Source: Gnetum montanum (taxonomy: Eukaryota > Streptophyta > Gnetopsida > Gnetales > Gnetaceae). Taken from it: a stretch of DNA of 64,000 nt. Position numbers and translations under genes: made by a program. This document shows positions 1-11,059 of the stretch, piece by piece. The stretch covers positions 91,350 to 155,349 of the forward strand of contig MNCI01010139.1 in NCBI GenBank assembly GCA_015680685.1, written 5' to 3'. The notes beneath the pieces are model-generated. The model did no database searches and was not told the DNA's origin. It worked only from the letters and a program-made list of their open reading frames with translations. Every line of letters begins with the position of its first letter. The stretch's first letter is position 1.

Positions 1-35
1 CTATATCATTTTATTCAAGATGATAATCTTGAAAC

Positions 36-40
36 ATTAT
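36..40. repeat. Target site duplication, left copy, element 1
   Basis: ATTAT directly abuts the TGATGAG terminus; the same five bases follow the other terminus at 6294-6298. This fixes both ends of element 1. Confidence 0.88.
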
Positions 41-827
41 TGATGAGGGGCGAGGTACCCTACACTCAACCATACGAATACGAGCGTTACACGTGTGATC
101 CGGTCGAACTCCACAGACAGACTAGTTGTGGCATCTAGACAGTTAGCCTTAGGTCGCAGTTCACTGTCTTCCCACCTGGACAAGTATTATCTTTGTCACG
201 TATGGTTTAGTCCAAAGTGAGGTGTATGATGTGCTTCTAATCTAATGCTACTCCTGAAGGCAATGGAAAGTAATATTAACTAATCTAGGAGAGAGAGGGT
301 GAGAGAATCTAATCTAGCCTAAGTGCGATGAGCATCCGTTCCTTGATTATCCGTACACATCTTGGACTTCATGCACGACTACTATTGGGATTACCAAGCG
401 TAGATCCTAGGTACGCTACTCGATTACCAAGTAGTCATAATTAAATGCTCGTAATCAATTCATACTCATTCTGTGTTTAATAGGAGTTTAAGGGTGAGAA
501 GATATTAACTAGGAAAGTAGTAAATAACAATTAATTAAATGATTAATCTAAGTGAATGCTGCAATGATGAAGTAATCTCTATCTTTATTGCTGGTCATGT
601 GCGTGTCCAAGTACGTCACACTTGAATAAAGGATGCTATATAATTACATTCACCACACTGCAAGCATACAAGGAGAGGAAAAGGGTTGAGAGAGAGAAAA
701 TCAAAACTAACTCTAAAAACTAACTTACCACCAACTGACTCTATCTACCTCTTATTTATAAATGAGGAAACAGGTTGCGATATCGCGGGTGCAATATTGC
801 GACTGTCAGCAAATTCATGACTCATCA
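41..827 (-). repeat. 3' LTR of element 1
   Basis: 787-bp LTR matching 5463-6293 along its length, about 45 bp shorter because it lacks most of the GATATC palindrome cluster present in the other copy. On the element strand it starts TGATGAGTCATGAATT and ends at 41 with CTCATCA. The TATA box lies only about 67 bp from the LTR start, so U3 is very short and R-U5 is long. Confidence 0.9.
753..760 (-). promoter_or_regulatory. LTR TATA box, element 1 3' LTR
   Basis: TATAAATA on the minus strand followed by AGAGGTAG. The same box lies at the matching site of the 5' LTR and in the LTRs of elements 2, 3 and 4, each on the strand that agrees with gag. Confidence 0.6.
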
Positions 828-840
828 TACCCCCACGACT
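828..840 (-). promoter_or_regulatory. Polypurine tract of element 1
   Basis: AGTCGTGGGGGTA on the element strand, directly before the TGATGAG end of the 3' LTR. This is where plus-strand DNA synthesis primes. Elements 2, 3 and 4 have near-identical tracts. Confidence 0.8.
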
Positions 841-999
841 GAATGAAAACTCGTCCTTAAGTTAAAGTGAGAACAAGCTCCATTGATTACATAGTTAATA
901 GGTATGGGATTATTGACTGGCTAGAATGGATTCATGCCATAGTGCGGAGTCATAACAAAATTGAGACACCACACAAAAGAGAATCCTATGATTACAAAA

Positions 1000-1739
1000 T
1001 TGGATGGAACTCATGTAGTTCCTGGTGGCAGTGGCTCCTCCGTGGGTGTATTTCCCTTTTCTTGTGCTCCAGGTCTTTGGATTTGATGACGTTGAAGTAT
1101 GGCCTGAAGTTTCTCCTCCTATAAGGCCTTGAGTGCCTTGGCATGCACGTAAGTTTGTGCTTGTGCCATAGAGGCACCCCAGTCATCCTTCTCTTTTTCT
1201 TTCACCATCCTTTTATTCTCTGTCAATAGTTTATTAAGTTGCTCGGTTCTGAAAGTGTCCAATTGGTTCCGAGCAATCCTTGAATAGAGAAATCAATAGT
1301 CACACCACAATTGTTAACCGTGGTTCCTTCTTCTTTATTGTGCCAAAATTGGTACATTACCCCTAAGTACCAGGCACCACTTTCAGAGAGGATAGGCCAC
1401 AATGGGGACCCTTTGAGGTAATCCCTAATGGCCTCTGGAGCAAATTCTGTGAAAGGTCCAAAGTTTAATTCCATAATCACTATAGTGAATATGGACCTTT
1501 CATGGATGGTCTGAACATAATCCTAGGTCAGCGTGAGATATCGTCCCTATTCAGATGTTGTAGCAGCTCCTCCTTTTGCCTACCTTGATTGTACAGTAGC
1601 AGGGTCTTCTTGCTGGATACTAAATGATTGTTCCTCCTACTCTACATGTTGTTTGGTAGGAACTTGTCCGTCACCTCTCCTAGGTCTTTTAATCACACCT
1701 TGAATAGGACCTTCCTATTGTCCGCATTTTGGGGCCATC
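1000..1739 (-). pseudogene. Element 1 ORF3 remnant (extra ORF before the 3' LTR)
   Basis: A decayed reading frame between the 3' non-coding block and the 3' LTR. A start at 1739 begins Met-Ala-Pro-Lys-Cys and runs into a basic stretch (IKRPRRGDG), broken by stops. An open 85-codon piece follows at 1223-1480 with the patch WYLGVMYQFW and then GVTIDFSIQGLLGTNW. From memory this order (a xxFYxN-like helix, then a V-x-G/I-DFS-x5-LLG patch) recalls the 'putative plant transposon protein' domain seen in some Gypsy-type accessory ORFs; that is an inference. A charged tail in another frame (KRMVKEKEKDDW, then a Pro-rich end) follows. It is not needed for gag or pol function, and element 3 has a different, larger ORF at the same place. 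Confidence 0.45.
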
Positions 1740-3300
1740 TACAATCACATGGGGCCAATCGTTAGTAAGGTTGTTACCAAAGTTAGGTTATATCTTACTG
1801 CTTTCCTTAATAGATTTACTTTATTTCCATGTGTTGTTAATTATTGGAATAACATGTCCCTGAAAGATTATAATGTTGAGTCCTCTTTGCTTAGGTGGTT
1901 TCCAAATTTAATTTTCTAGTATAGCTAAGGGGATGAAATTGTTTTTGACACATTTTATTCTAAATTTTACAACTAATTACCCTTAAAGATGTCCTTCGGG
2001 TGATTTATGTGCTATTCGGCTTATGCCCCTCCCCCACGACTAAGCTGAACAATCCGGGTTCAAGTAGGTTCAAACGGAATGAAAATCAGAGTACCAACAA
2101 GTGAGTTATGGATATGAAAGCAAGAGATGTGCAATTGCGAGTTGTAGAGAGGAATTGAAAAATTTTCCCTGTGTGAACAATTGCAAATGATGTTGATTAG
2201 CACAGGGGATCACGTATATGTATTTTCATTGAAGTTAGGGAACTTAGAGAATGTACCAAATTTTTAATATTTCTTTGAAATNCTTATCAATAAGGACCTC
2301 GGATGGTAGAGAAAAAGGCTATGTGNGGTTCCAGGGTAATTCAACTAGTTTTGAAGGCATGAAAATTATGATGGTGTGAAACTTATTAATAAGGACCTTG
2401 GATGGTAGAGAAAAAGGCTATGTGATGGTATATAGAAACGTTGATTTACAGGGATAATAATAATAGGGAAAGAACATTATGAAAAATAGGTTGAGGGTAG
2501 GAAATGTTGTGTGTGAGCTATGTCATAAGTGAAGATTACAAAAGATTACACAAGTGGGTCCTCCCCAAAGCAGGTTTCAACCTATAATGCCCTTGTGTAA
2601 CCACACTTAAAGTGTCCATGGTCACTAGAAGGGTTAAATGTAATCCACACTAACTCAACAAAACACACACATGTAAATATCATCGGAATGAGTTAAGAAT
2701 TCTATGTTACACATGACATGATCTACAATTACATGAATAGTGAGATGAGACAAGATCTAGAAGGGGTCATAGAGATTGGGACATGAGGTAACTGACCCAG
2801 GGCACAGTGAATCCTGCGTGAAAAGTATGATTAAGGTGTTATTATCCCATCATTCCAAGATCAGGACCAAGTCCATTACTCTAATCAGTGACATCGCATT
2901 GTTTCATCCCATGATGAGGAACTATGAGAGTACCATAACAACAAGGTGTATGATCACTTGGTGTTTTGTTCAAGGGAGGAGTGATTTTTGTTGTGTGGCA
3001 CTTCTCTTTTTTATTCTCTTTTTATTTTTTGAATACTGAATCTAGAGAAGCCGCCAACCTTCAGGCATGGGTGCATGTCTTTCCAGTGGGGCCCCCTAGA
3101 ATAGCATTGGATTTTTGAGTGCCCTTATGATTACTCTTACTCCCATTTTTCATTATATCTACAAGGATCTTAGTACAACTACATTGCATGATAACGTCCA
3201 CAGATGTCACCAAAGAGAATCCACAAGTCCCCTTGATGTCACACCCTAATCATTTCCTCTTGGTCCATCCTTCTTCATTCTAGGTACAATGAACACAAAA
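1740..3300 (-). other. Non-coding 3' block of element 1, shared with elements 2-4
   Basis: No reading frame of note. On the element strand it carries short strings that recur in the same order in elements 2-4: GACATGCACCCATGCCTGAAG (about 3059-3082) and CTTTGGGGAGGACCCAC (2554-2570). A further polypurine-like motif, AGTCGTGGGGGAGG, lies at about 2027-2042. Two single Ns at 2282 and 2326 bound a 43-bp patch that nearly repeats 2382-2424, a likely assembly artefact. Confidence 0.55.
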
Positions 3301-3773
3301 TTACTTTTTAAGTTTTAAAAACGTCAAGAATATCACTGTACCCTCGAACATAACCTCTTATTTTTAGAGTGGATGAGTGGGTGTAATGAGCTCACTATCC
3401 ACATAATTGATCACTCGAGACTTGATAACATAGAACACACCTCAACCAATGAGCCACATGAGTGTTTTATTCATAGATGAGATTACTTATAAAAACATAA
3501 AAAGACAAAAAGATAAAACAAGAAATTGAAAGATGAAAAAATGGAAAACAAAAAGTTGTAAAATTAAAGAAAATGAAAGTATTTATTAATCCTGCTTGCT
3601 ATTAGAATGGGGGATATCCCTCATAGCTAAATGGTTGAGGATGGCAAGAATTAATAAATGACGATGAAGATCTTTGCATGTTGAAAATATTGGAACTTGG
3701 CCTTACTTACCCCATCGGGGTTCACACACCTGATTGTAGTAAGCATAGTGGGGCAATTTATACGATGTAGTTC

Positions 3774-5318
3774 CTAGATAGTGAGTTGATCCACTATGAT
3801 ATTTGGGACCATTAGATGGTATGCAAGGATTAGGACGTTACTCTCCATGCTTGTGTTCATTGGGCCGTATGGTTGTTGGAGTGTTAGTTGGTGGCCTTGA
3901 TGAAGTAACATGAGGCATTGGGTTCGAAGATAAGGGTGCACTATAGGGTTGGACTTGTGCGAAAGTGGATGATGCAGTGGCCTCGGAATTGTGTTGTCCC
4001 TTCTTAGGGTCATTTCTAAAGAAGGGATGCTTTTGATGTTGAGGGGGCCTTTCACTGCTATTGGCAGTAGTATCACAAGTAACGTTTGTGGGTTGTTGCT
4101 ATGGTGCAGACACCTTAGGAACAGTTGGTGGTGATGTATAAGGAGGAAAAGGATGAGAATGTTGGAAGCTAGGAGGAGTATAAGGCGCACAAGGTGGTGG
4201 TTGTGTTGAAGGCATGGGTTGATAGTATTGAGGAGAATGGTACTATGGTGAGATAGGGTATGTTGGCCAAGTTGGAGAAACAGGATGTTGAACAAGATAA
4301 GTGTTTGGATTCAGATGATACAAGGGGTGTCTCTAGTTTAGTGGTGATCTCCCCCACGACTGGGAATGTTGCCACTATGATTGAACACAATATCTCTATA
4401 TGAACTCTGGATGTAACGTGTTTTCCCAATGCTCATGTAAATGTGACAAGATTAGGCATTGGCCCTTGGGGTGATCGTATAGGCATATGTTACATTCATA
4501 CATATGATTGGCAGTTGAGCTCTTATTTTCCTTATCCCTTCTTTCTGATTGTCTCCTGATATTTTTTCCTACTTCTTGGGTTTTCAAAACTCTATCTCCA
4601 ATGATATCAATAAATTCTCCACACTTGTTATACGTCCATTCCAACATCTTATTGATCTTTTCCTTGACTTCTTCTAGTGTTTGTTGTGTTGGCAAAGATG
4701 ATGTTTCCACCTTGAGATTGGTTGATTTCTCCTTTTTGTAATTATGGACCTTTGTTAAGTTGAGATTTTGGTCCCGTTGATGTTTTTCAACACTCTCACA
4801 TCTAGCCATTTCTCCTTCTTCTTTTGCTACCCACTTAGTAAGCTCTTGGACTTGATGGGTTCGTAGTTCGTATAGTNTAATGATCTATACCATACTTTTT
4901 CTTGGACAATGAGTGTCATGGGAAAGAGCTTAATTTTTTTCCAACTGTTGTCAATGTTATTCCATGTGCAGGCATCGTAGAAGGCTTGTAAATGTTGATG
5001 CAGATCTAAGTCATAGCCTCTTGAAAAATTGTGAAAGTTGTTTGAATTGAGCCTGGGTAGACGGCTCTCTTTACGATGCCTATGTGAGATTTGAATGACC
5101 TCTTGTATTTGCGTTAGGCTTGTAGTGGCAAGTAGGGATTCATCATCATCAAGTAAGTTATGTTTTCATGTGTTGGGATGATGTTGCCTTCGTTTATGTT
5201 TATAAAAAATCCCCACTTCAAATTGTGTACTCCAATATTCATTGTCAGATAATTCGTTGGTTCTCCAATGAATTACCTCACTAGATGTGGAATTATCATG
5301 GTCTTGTAGGAGAGGCAT
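3774..5318 (-). pseudogene. Element 1 gag remnant
   Basis: Structural (capsid/nucleocapsid) polyprotein remnant. The likely start is the ATG at 5316-5318, about 125 bp after the primer site. The N-terminal part reads through to a capsid segment (about 4880-5060) with FPMTLIVQEKVWYRSL, matching the W-Y motif of plant Gypsy gag. After a single N at 4877, 4396-4809 is open and ends in a zinc knuckle CNICLYDHPKGQC (C-x2-C-x3-H-x4-C), the spacing usual for Athila-like gag. A Pro/Gln/His-rich tail follows to about 3774. Against element 2, roughly 280 bp of the capsid region are missing exactly at the N. Stops and frame changes make it non-functional. No protease motif follows. Confidence 0.75.
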
Positions 5319-5440
5319 GATTGTAAAATTGTGTGTGAATTTATATGTGAATTTTTATAATTATTTCTTCTTCTTAAGAGATATATCGTTAATTCCTATA
5401 CAGTAACCTTGTATGATATAACTAATCTAGATAACTAGCA

Positions 5441-5462
5441 CCATCCCTGACAACGGCGCCAA
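5441..5462 (-). promoter_or_regulatory. Primer binding site, tRNA-Asp type
   Basis: TTGGCGCCGTTGTCAGGGAT on the element strand, directly after the 5' LTR. The first 11 bases after the leading T match the complement of the 3' end of plant tRNA-Asp exactly, with two changes beyond. This is the usual primer of Athila/Tat-type elements. Confidence 0.82.
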
Positions 5463-6293
5463 TGATGAGTTGTGAGGTACCCTTACACTCAACTATACGA
5501 ATACAAGCGTTACACGTGTGATCTGGTCAAACTCCGGAGATGGACTAGTTGTGGCATCTAGACAGTTAGCCATAGGTCGCAGTTTGCTGTCTTCCCACAT
5601 GGACTAGTATTAGCTTTGTCACGTATGGTTTGGTCCAGAGTGAGGTGTCTGATGTGGTTCTAATCTAATGCTACTCCTGAAGGCAATGGAAAGTAATATT
5701 AACAAATCTAGGAGAGAGAGGGTGAGAGAATCTAATCTAGCCTAAGTGCGATGAGCATTTGTTCCTTGATTATCTATACACATCTTGGACTTCGTGCATG
5801 ACTACGACTGGGATTACCAAGTGCAAATCCTAGGTACGCTACTCAGTTACCAAGTAGTCACACTTAAATGCTCATAATCATGTTGTACTTATTCCATGTT
5901 TAATAGGAGTTTAAGGGTGAGAAGATATTAACTAGGAAAGTAGTAAATAACAATTAATTAAATGATTAATCTAAGTGAATGCTGCAATGATGAAGTAATC
6001 TTGATCTTTATTATCAGTCATGTGCATGTCCAAGTACATCACACTCAAATAACGGATGCCATACAATTACATTCACCACACTGCGGGCATACATAGAGAG
6101 GAAAAGGGTTGAGAGAAAGAAAATGAAAACTAAAATCAAAACTAACTCTAAAAACTAACTTACCACCAACTGACTCTGTCTACCTCTTATTTATAGATGA
6201 GGAGATAGGCTGTGATATCGTGTACACGATATCACGTACGTGATATCGCGTCGGCTGCGATATCACGACTATCAGCAAATTCATGACTCATCA
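5463..6293 (-). repeat. 5' LTR of element 1
   Basis: 831-bp partner of the LTR at 41-827. It has a TATAAATA box at 6188-6195 and, upstream of it, a cluster of GATATC palindromes (6214-6247) that is mostly missing from the other copy. Confidence 0.9.
6214..6247. repeat. Overlapping 20-bp perfect palindromes in U3
   Basis: GATATCGTGTACACGATATC (6214-6233) and GATATCACGTACGTGATATC (6228-6247) are each perfect palindromes and share one GATATC. They lie just upstream of the TATA box on the element strand, where enhancer or repressor binding would be expected. Confidence 0.7.
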
Positions 6294-6298
6294 ATTAT

Positions 6299-7267
6299 AA
6301 AATTTTGAGAAAATTCCTAGAGAATTTAAAGTTTTTTATTCTCAATGAATGTTGAACAAAGAAAAGAAGGATCTTCCTATACTTTTATTTATGTGTGTGT
6401 GTGTGTGTGTATATGCACTCAACCCTAAAATTCACATATATGTCTATTACAACCTATAAGAAGAAAATCAAATTACTAGAATGTAACAACTTTGCATAAT
6501 GAATAAAGCTTATGAATTAGGATTCTTCCTTCAAGCTATTCTCTTTTGTTAATAAAATATCAAGGTATATAGATGTATCTATATCTTCCTATATGAAACA
6601 TTAAAGTTAAAGTCAACTTAATCCTCTTCAAGTAATTATTAAGGATAGAGAAGAAAATATATCAAATATAAATTTATGATTGGATCTTAAACAAATTTTT
6701 GTATTTCTCATTTTATAATCAATATGTAATAACCTTTTTAATATTTATGATATTTCATATGTTTTAGATATAACACATCCTTTCACACTGCTATATGAGA
6801 TCCACCCTTTATGTATATATCTATAGTATGGAGTTTCTTCTTGAGTTTAATGAGATTTAAACCATTGAATTAGAAAGTAAGATTGCTAAGTTATAGAACA
6901 CATGATCTATTGATAACAAGTTAGTAACACATTGTTATAGACTATGTCAAAGTCTGGCCAAGTATGGTGATATGCTTCAACATCTTAACATTAGTTATAA
7001 AGATTGTATTACTCTTATTAAATGTGTAAACAAACTAATTTATCTCTAGAGGGAAACTCCGTGATTCTTTCCTTGCTCTTGTTTATTGTCTTGGATGTTT
7101 TGAATCTTTAAAATTTTTAAATGTATTTTTATTCTTATGGTTATAGTAAACCTTTGTGAATTTAACAAACTTTTCTTTGCTTCACACATTTTGTCTTTGT
7201 AAAATTGTTAGCTTTTCAAATGCCAGTTGTGATATCTTTTTTGAAATGTTATTTAAAATGTAAATGA
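6299..7267. other. Spacer between elements 1 and 2; (TG)n microsatellite
   Basis: AT-rich sequence without a recognisable gene. It contains a TG dinucleotide run of about nine to ten units at 6391-6410. No TG...CA ends or coding similarity noticed. Confidence 0.6.
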
Positions 7268-7272
7268 ATCAT
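7268..7272. repeat. Target site duplication, left copy, element 2
   Basis: ATCAT before TGATGAG; repeated at 14258-14262 directly after the CATCA end of the right LTR. Confidence 0.85.
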
Positions 7273-8580
7273 TGATGAGTGGCAAGATACCCCTACACTC
7301 AACCATATGAATACGAGCATACCACGAGCGATCTGGTCGAACTCCATAGACTAAGTGCCTACACACCCATGGAACACTTAGGGTTAATCATTTGTTATCT
7401 TCCCAGACTTGTAGTTGTCATGGTGTATGGTTAAGTAACTTTGAGGTATATGATTTTTATAGTTTTTATGTTTTATGTCTCCTATGATCGTGAGGTCAAG
7501 GGTTGAGGAACTAATGGCTAACTCTAACTAATGAACTAAGTCTAAATTACCTAGCATCAACATCCGTTCCCACTTACCGTACACACCCCGAACTTCTGCA
7601 ATCGTAGCTACCAAACGCTAGTCATTGCTGGGATCACCATGCGTAACGCACGTGCTTGAAGCGATTGTACTAAGGCACTTAACTAGAAGAGAAGGGTTAA
7701 GAGAGAAAGCAGTAAAGAACTAATAAAGCATGTAAATAATGAATAATAAATAACAATAAATAAAATCCTAATTAGCCTATTCCATGCACTGCAAGGTTTA
7801 TCCAAGAATCTTGTCTTTATTGCTATACACAAACTTGTATTTAGGTACAATGTTTGCTCGAATAAAGATTTGTTCACTTTAGGACTCCTACTACGGGAAC
7901 ATGGAAAATATTCTATCTCTCGAGTGATCAATCTGCCAGAGTTTCCCTACTTTCTAGCCTAGGATGATGAAACAAGGAAGAGCCACCTCTTATTTATAGA
8001 TATGACGACGCACCATGATATCACATACGTGATATCACAGGGGAAGACGTGATACCGCAAGGGATTATTAACTCAAAGGAAACTAATGCGATGACATGTG
8101 AATGGATCATCATTACAAGACACAATAAAACTAGTGTTCATGACAATAAGGGTGAACACCTTATTACATTGACATCAGGCCTCATTTGGCAGCTGAGAGA
8201 AAAGAGAAGAGAGAAAAGAGAAGAAGTCTTGCTACTGCCAACGCCAAGATTGCGCCTTTCGTCGTCCATCTATAAGTGCATCATCGATCTCATTCCTTGC
8301 CAAGTTGTTTCAACGCTACTCCATTTCAAGTGTTCCTTCCAGATCCAATCCGTTGTTGCATGATCACCATCTACACACACAACACAGTCTTATATTAGCA
8401 AGGGTAATTGAATCATCATGTAATTGATACCTTGCTTCAATGAAAGATCAATTGGCTAGGTTGTGGTATGGCTAATTGTGGATATGGAGATGTATTAATA
8501 GTTACTAATGAAGTTGTAGGGGTTAGGAAAGAAATAAAAAAAAATCAGGGCTAGGAGAAAATCAAAAAAATCGGGCCTCG
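7273..8580 (-). repeat. 3' LTR of element 2, with about 500 bp of extra sequence at its U3 end
   Basis: 7273 to about 8050 aligns with the right LTR (13521-14257): same terminus, same TATAAATA box (7991-7998), same GATATC palindromes. From about 8060 to the polypurine tract at 8581 the sequence has no counterpart in the right LTR and lacks a TGATGAG start. It includes a purine-rich run (about 8199-8227, GAGAAAAGAG units) and a 104-codon open frame without recognisable similarity. It is either an insertion that removed the U3 start or a recombinant LTR. Confidence 0.65.
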
Positions 8581-8593
8581 TACCCCCATGACT
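8581..8593 (-). promoter_or_regulatory. Polypurine tract of element 2
   Basis: AGTCATGGGGGTA on the element strand, matching the tracts of elements 1, 3 and 4. The sequence on its LTR side does not begin TGATGAG, which supports a rearranged 3' LTR. Confidence 0.7.
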
Positions 8594-8767
8594 AATCGCG
8601 AACCTCGAGTAGCGTTAGAATGGAGAAAGAAAGAGGAACAAGAAAGATAAAGAAAAAGGGACAACTATGACATCGATGAAATGGATGTCAAGATGGAAAT
8701 GAAAAAAATAAAATTAATTGCAAAAATGTTAGGGAAAAGAGATTAACTGGTGCACCAAATAGAAATA

Positions 8768-9740
8768 TTAGTGGGTCCTCCCCAAAGCAAGCTCATGCCC
8801 TTAATGCCCTGACGAACCCACATTCAAAGAGTCCGTAGGCTCTGGGAATGTCATTTGAAACAAGAGTTAAAGTCTTAACCATACGAATTTATCAAAAATA
8901 AAATAATGCATCTACCAAGATATACACTACTGATACAACCCGCAATGAGGTGAATCATTGAGAGAAGAGAATGGAATGGAATCCCAAAAACAAGGTGGTG
9001 TACAGCCCCTTGTGTAGTTCATGATTAATGTGACTTAGCATATCTTATTCCAACTCTGATCTCAAACCAACCACATCCAATGACTTCACATCAAAGCATT
9101 CGGTCAATCCACCTTCTTTAAGTAACAAGAACTCCTTCTCCAAGAGCTACCACCATTTAGATGAAACAAATGAGGAGAGAATGGGAAGTGAGAAGGGCCT
9201 TAGTTAGAGGGAACCTTTTATTTGAGTTCCATAACTAGTGCTTGTAGCCCAAGGAATTATTTCATCTAAGGGGTGTGCTTTGAATTCTCACTTTCTTTTT
9301 CTCTTTTTTTTTTGTTTTTTTGTTTTTATGTGTGAGAACCACACCATGCAAAGACTTCTTATTTTTATTAACTTAGCTTCTGATAATTGGGTGACATCAA
9401 AATGGTAAGAAAACTTAAGAAGAAAACATTCAAGCACCCAAGAGAATGGCCAACACAAATGCATCAAGTTCCCTTGAAGTCACACCCTTTTCAATCCTTG
9501 AGTTCTTTCTTAGTTTGAGAAATGCCTAGTCACCGATTTGTTAAAGTTCTTATTATGAAGGGGACTGTACATTTCCAAGCTAAGAGAGACCATAGAAACT
9601 GGTGGATGGATGGATGAAGTGAACTCATCTCCTACCATATCAAAAGAAACATACCTTAGTATCAACATCGTGACTTAAAGGTAAAAACCAAACATTAGCA
9701 ATCAATATGAAAACAGTTCATACCATCGTGAAGAACACTT
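8768..9740 (-). other. Conserved non-coding 3' block of element 2
   Basis: Contains CTTTGGGGAGGACCCAC (8771-8787 complement) and TTTGCATGGTGTGGTTCTC (about 9338-9357 complement), each repeated in one or more of elements 1, 3 and 4. No reading frame is supported. The strings lie after the coding region in all elements and could be packaging, dimerisation or RNA-processing signals, or an ancient captured exon; function unknown. Confidence 0.55.
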
Positions 9741-9794
9741 ATTGGGTAAAAAACTTACAAGGTGGATCACACACACAAACACACACAAAAAATG

Positions 9795-10020
9795 GAAAAG
9801 TATAAGGATGTTGTAAAACAAAAACAAGAAAAGTTGAAGAAATTTGTAAAACAAAAACAAGAAAAGTTAAAGAAATTTGTAAAACAAAAATGTGTAAGAC
9901 AAAAACGTGTAAAACAAAACCCATGACTAAATTGCAAGGGAGAGATCCGAAGTGGAAAAAAAACCTATAAAACAAAAATGTGGAAAACAAAAACATGTAA
10001 AAAAAAAACTTAAAAAGAAC
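9795..10020 (-). repeat. U-rich minisatellite (TTTTTGTTTTACA units)
   Basis: On the plus strand, units close to TGTAAAACAAAAA recur about eight times with spacers such as AAGAAAAGTT. A 33-bp piece near 9918-9950 is repeated at 10059-10091. Element 3 has a similar T-rich, TTTTACA-containing stretch at 22620-22760, so the block is ancestral and has expanded here. Confidence 0.65.
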
Positions 10021-10053
10021 TAAGGGCCTCAAATGATTAGCGTAGGTGGCCAT

Positions 10054-10069
10054 CTCCCCCATGACTAAA
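10054..10069 (-). promoter_or_regulatory. Internal polypurine-like motif after the protease region
   Basis: TTTAGTCATGGGGGAG on the element strand, almost the same as the 3' polypurine tract. It lies about 390 bp beyond the protease end. Element 3 has the equivalent at about 22563-22577 (TTAGTTGTGGGGGAG). It may be a second plus-strand priming site. Confidence 0.45.
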
Positions 10070-10456
10070 TTGCAAGGGAGAGATCCGAAATAATGAGCAT
10101 CTATTTGAATTTTGTAAAAGTGCCCAACTTCTCCCCACTGATGTTCTCAGATTACGAGGTGGAAGTTGGCGATGCTCATACTCTAGTGTATCTATGCCTC
10201 CATTATTAACATGAGTTATTTTCTTAGTTCATTCTGTGCATATTGGTTTGCTCTTTCTAGTAGGTGTCAACCACGAGGTATCTACTACTTGTGTGGTTGC
10301 TGCATACACACACTTTTGAATTTGTGTTCCTTGGGCACACCGATTACATGGAAGGGATGCTGAACATTCTTCCATGTCATCACTCTCTAAGTCACTGTAT
10401 GTGATGCATAGAACTTTCTTCTTCTTGATCTTTCCATAAATTTTTATCTTAGATAT

Positions 10457-11047
10457 CTACAAGGAAAGATCGCGGATCCCTAGGTACGCATCTACTGTAC
10501 GTAGCCATGGCCTTAGCATTATAATTGGGAAGCCCCCGTCGTTGCTATTAACTTCTATCACCAAGAAGTCAACTGGGTAGGACCAACCACACACAATGGT
10601 AATGATGTCCTCCACCAATCCCAAGGGAATGGTGATGGACTGGTCTACCAGCTCTAGTTGAATGTTGCTCTTCTTAAGTTGGAGCAGGTTCCAGGCTTGA
10701 TACATCTCTCGTGAAATTAAGTTAACTCCAGAACCTAAGTCAAGAAGAGCCTTATTTGGTTTGTTCTTGGCAATTTGTAAATAAATTAGGAGACTCCTAG
10801 TGTTAGATAGTTTCTTGGGAAGGTGGCCTACCTTGATCCAGTCGGTTACAATATGCGTTACCATAAACAGATGTGTGAAGCTCTGTTGAACTGAAGGGTG
10901 CTCCGAAGTTTTGGATGGTGGAGGAGTGTACATAGGCTTAATCGCTTTTTTTTGTGAGAGCTTTTCTGGGCTTCTGGTTCTAAAGAAAGGTCTTATCTTT
11001 TTATAGTTTTTAGAACTAGTAGCAGGTTGAATATTTACAGCTCTCAC
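10457..11047 (-). pseudogene. Element 2 retropepsin-like protease
   Basis: An open piece of about 196 codons after gag. The middle has ALLDLGSGVNLISREMY, the aspartic protease active-site region of Athila-type elements; the usual D-[ST]-G is D-L-G-S-G here, a form common in this lineage. It continues with IPLGLVEDI, the second strand patch WSYPVDFLVIEV and the closing PIIMLRPWL, the counterpart of the usual PIILGRPFL. The order and length fit a retroviral-type protease that matures Gag. It is followed by non-coding sequence rather than reverse transcriptase. Whether the frame was once fused to gag cannot be read because of frameshifts. Confidence 0.8.
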
Positions 11048-11059
11048 AGTGTGGCATTG

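Larger units (their letters stand above)
41..6293 (-). mobile_element. Element 1: Ty3/Gypsy LTR retrotransposon, gag plus ORF3, no pol
   Basis: A complete but decayed LTR element of about 6.25 kb read on the minus strand. Seen directly: two long terminal repeats beginning TGATGAG and ending CTCATCA (41-827 and 5463-6293), a 5-bp target duplication ATTAT at 36-40 and 6294-6298, a primer site matching plant tRNA-Asp just inside the right LTR, and a polypurine tract just inside the left LTR. The interior holds a gag remnant and a small ORF before the 3' LTR. No reverse transcriptase or integrase motifs are seen, so it would have depended on enzymes from a relative such as element 3. The Athila/Tat assignment rests on the tRNA-Asp site and gag similarity to element 3. 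Confidence 0.9.
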
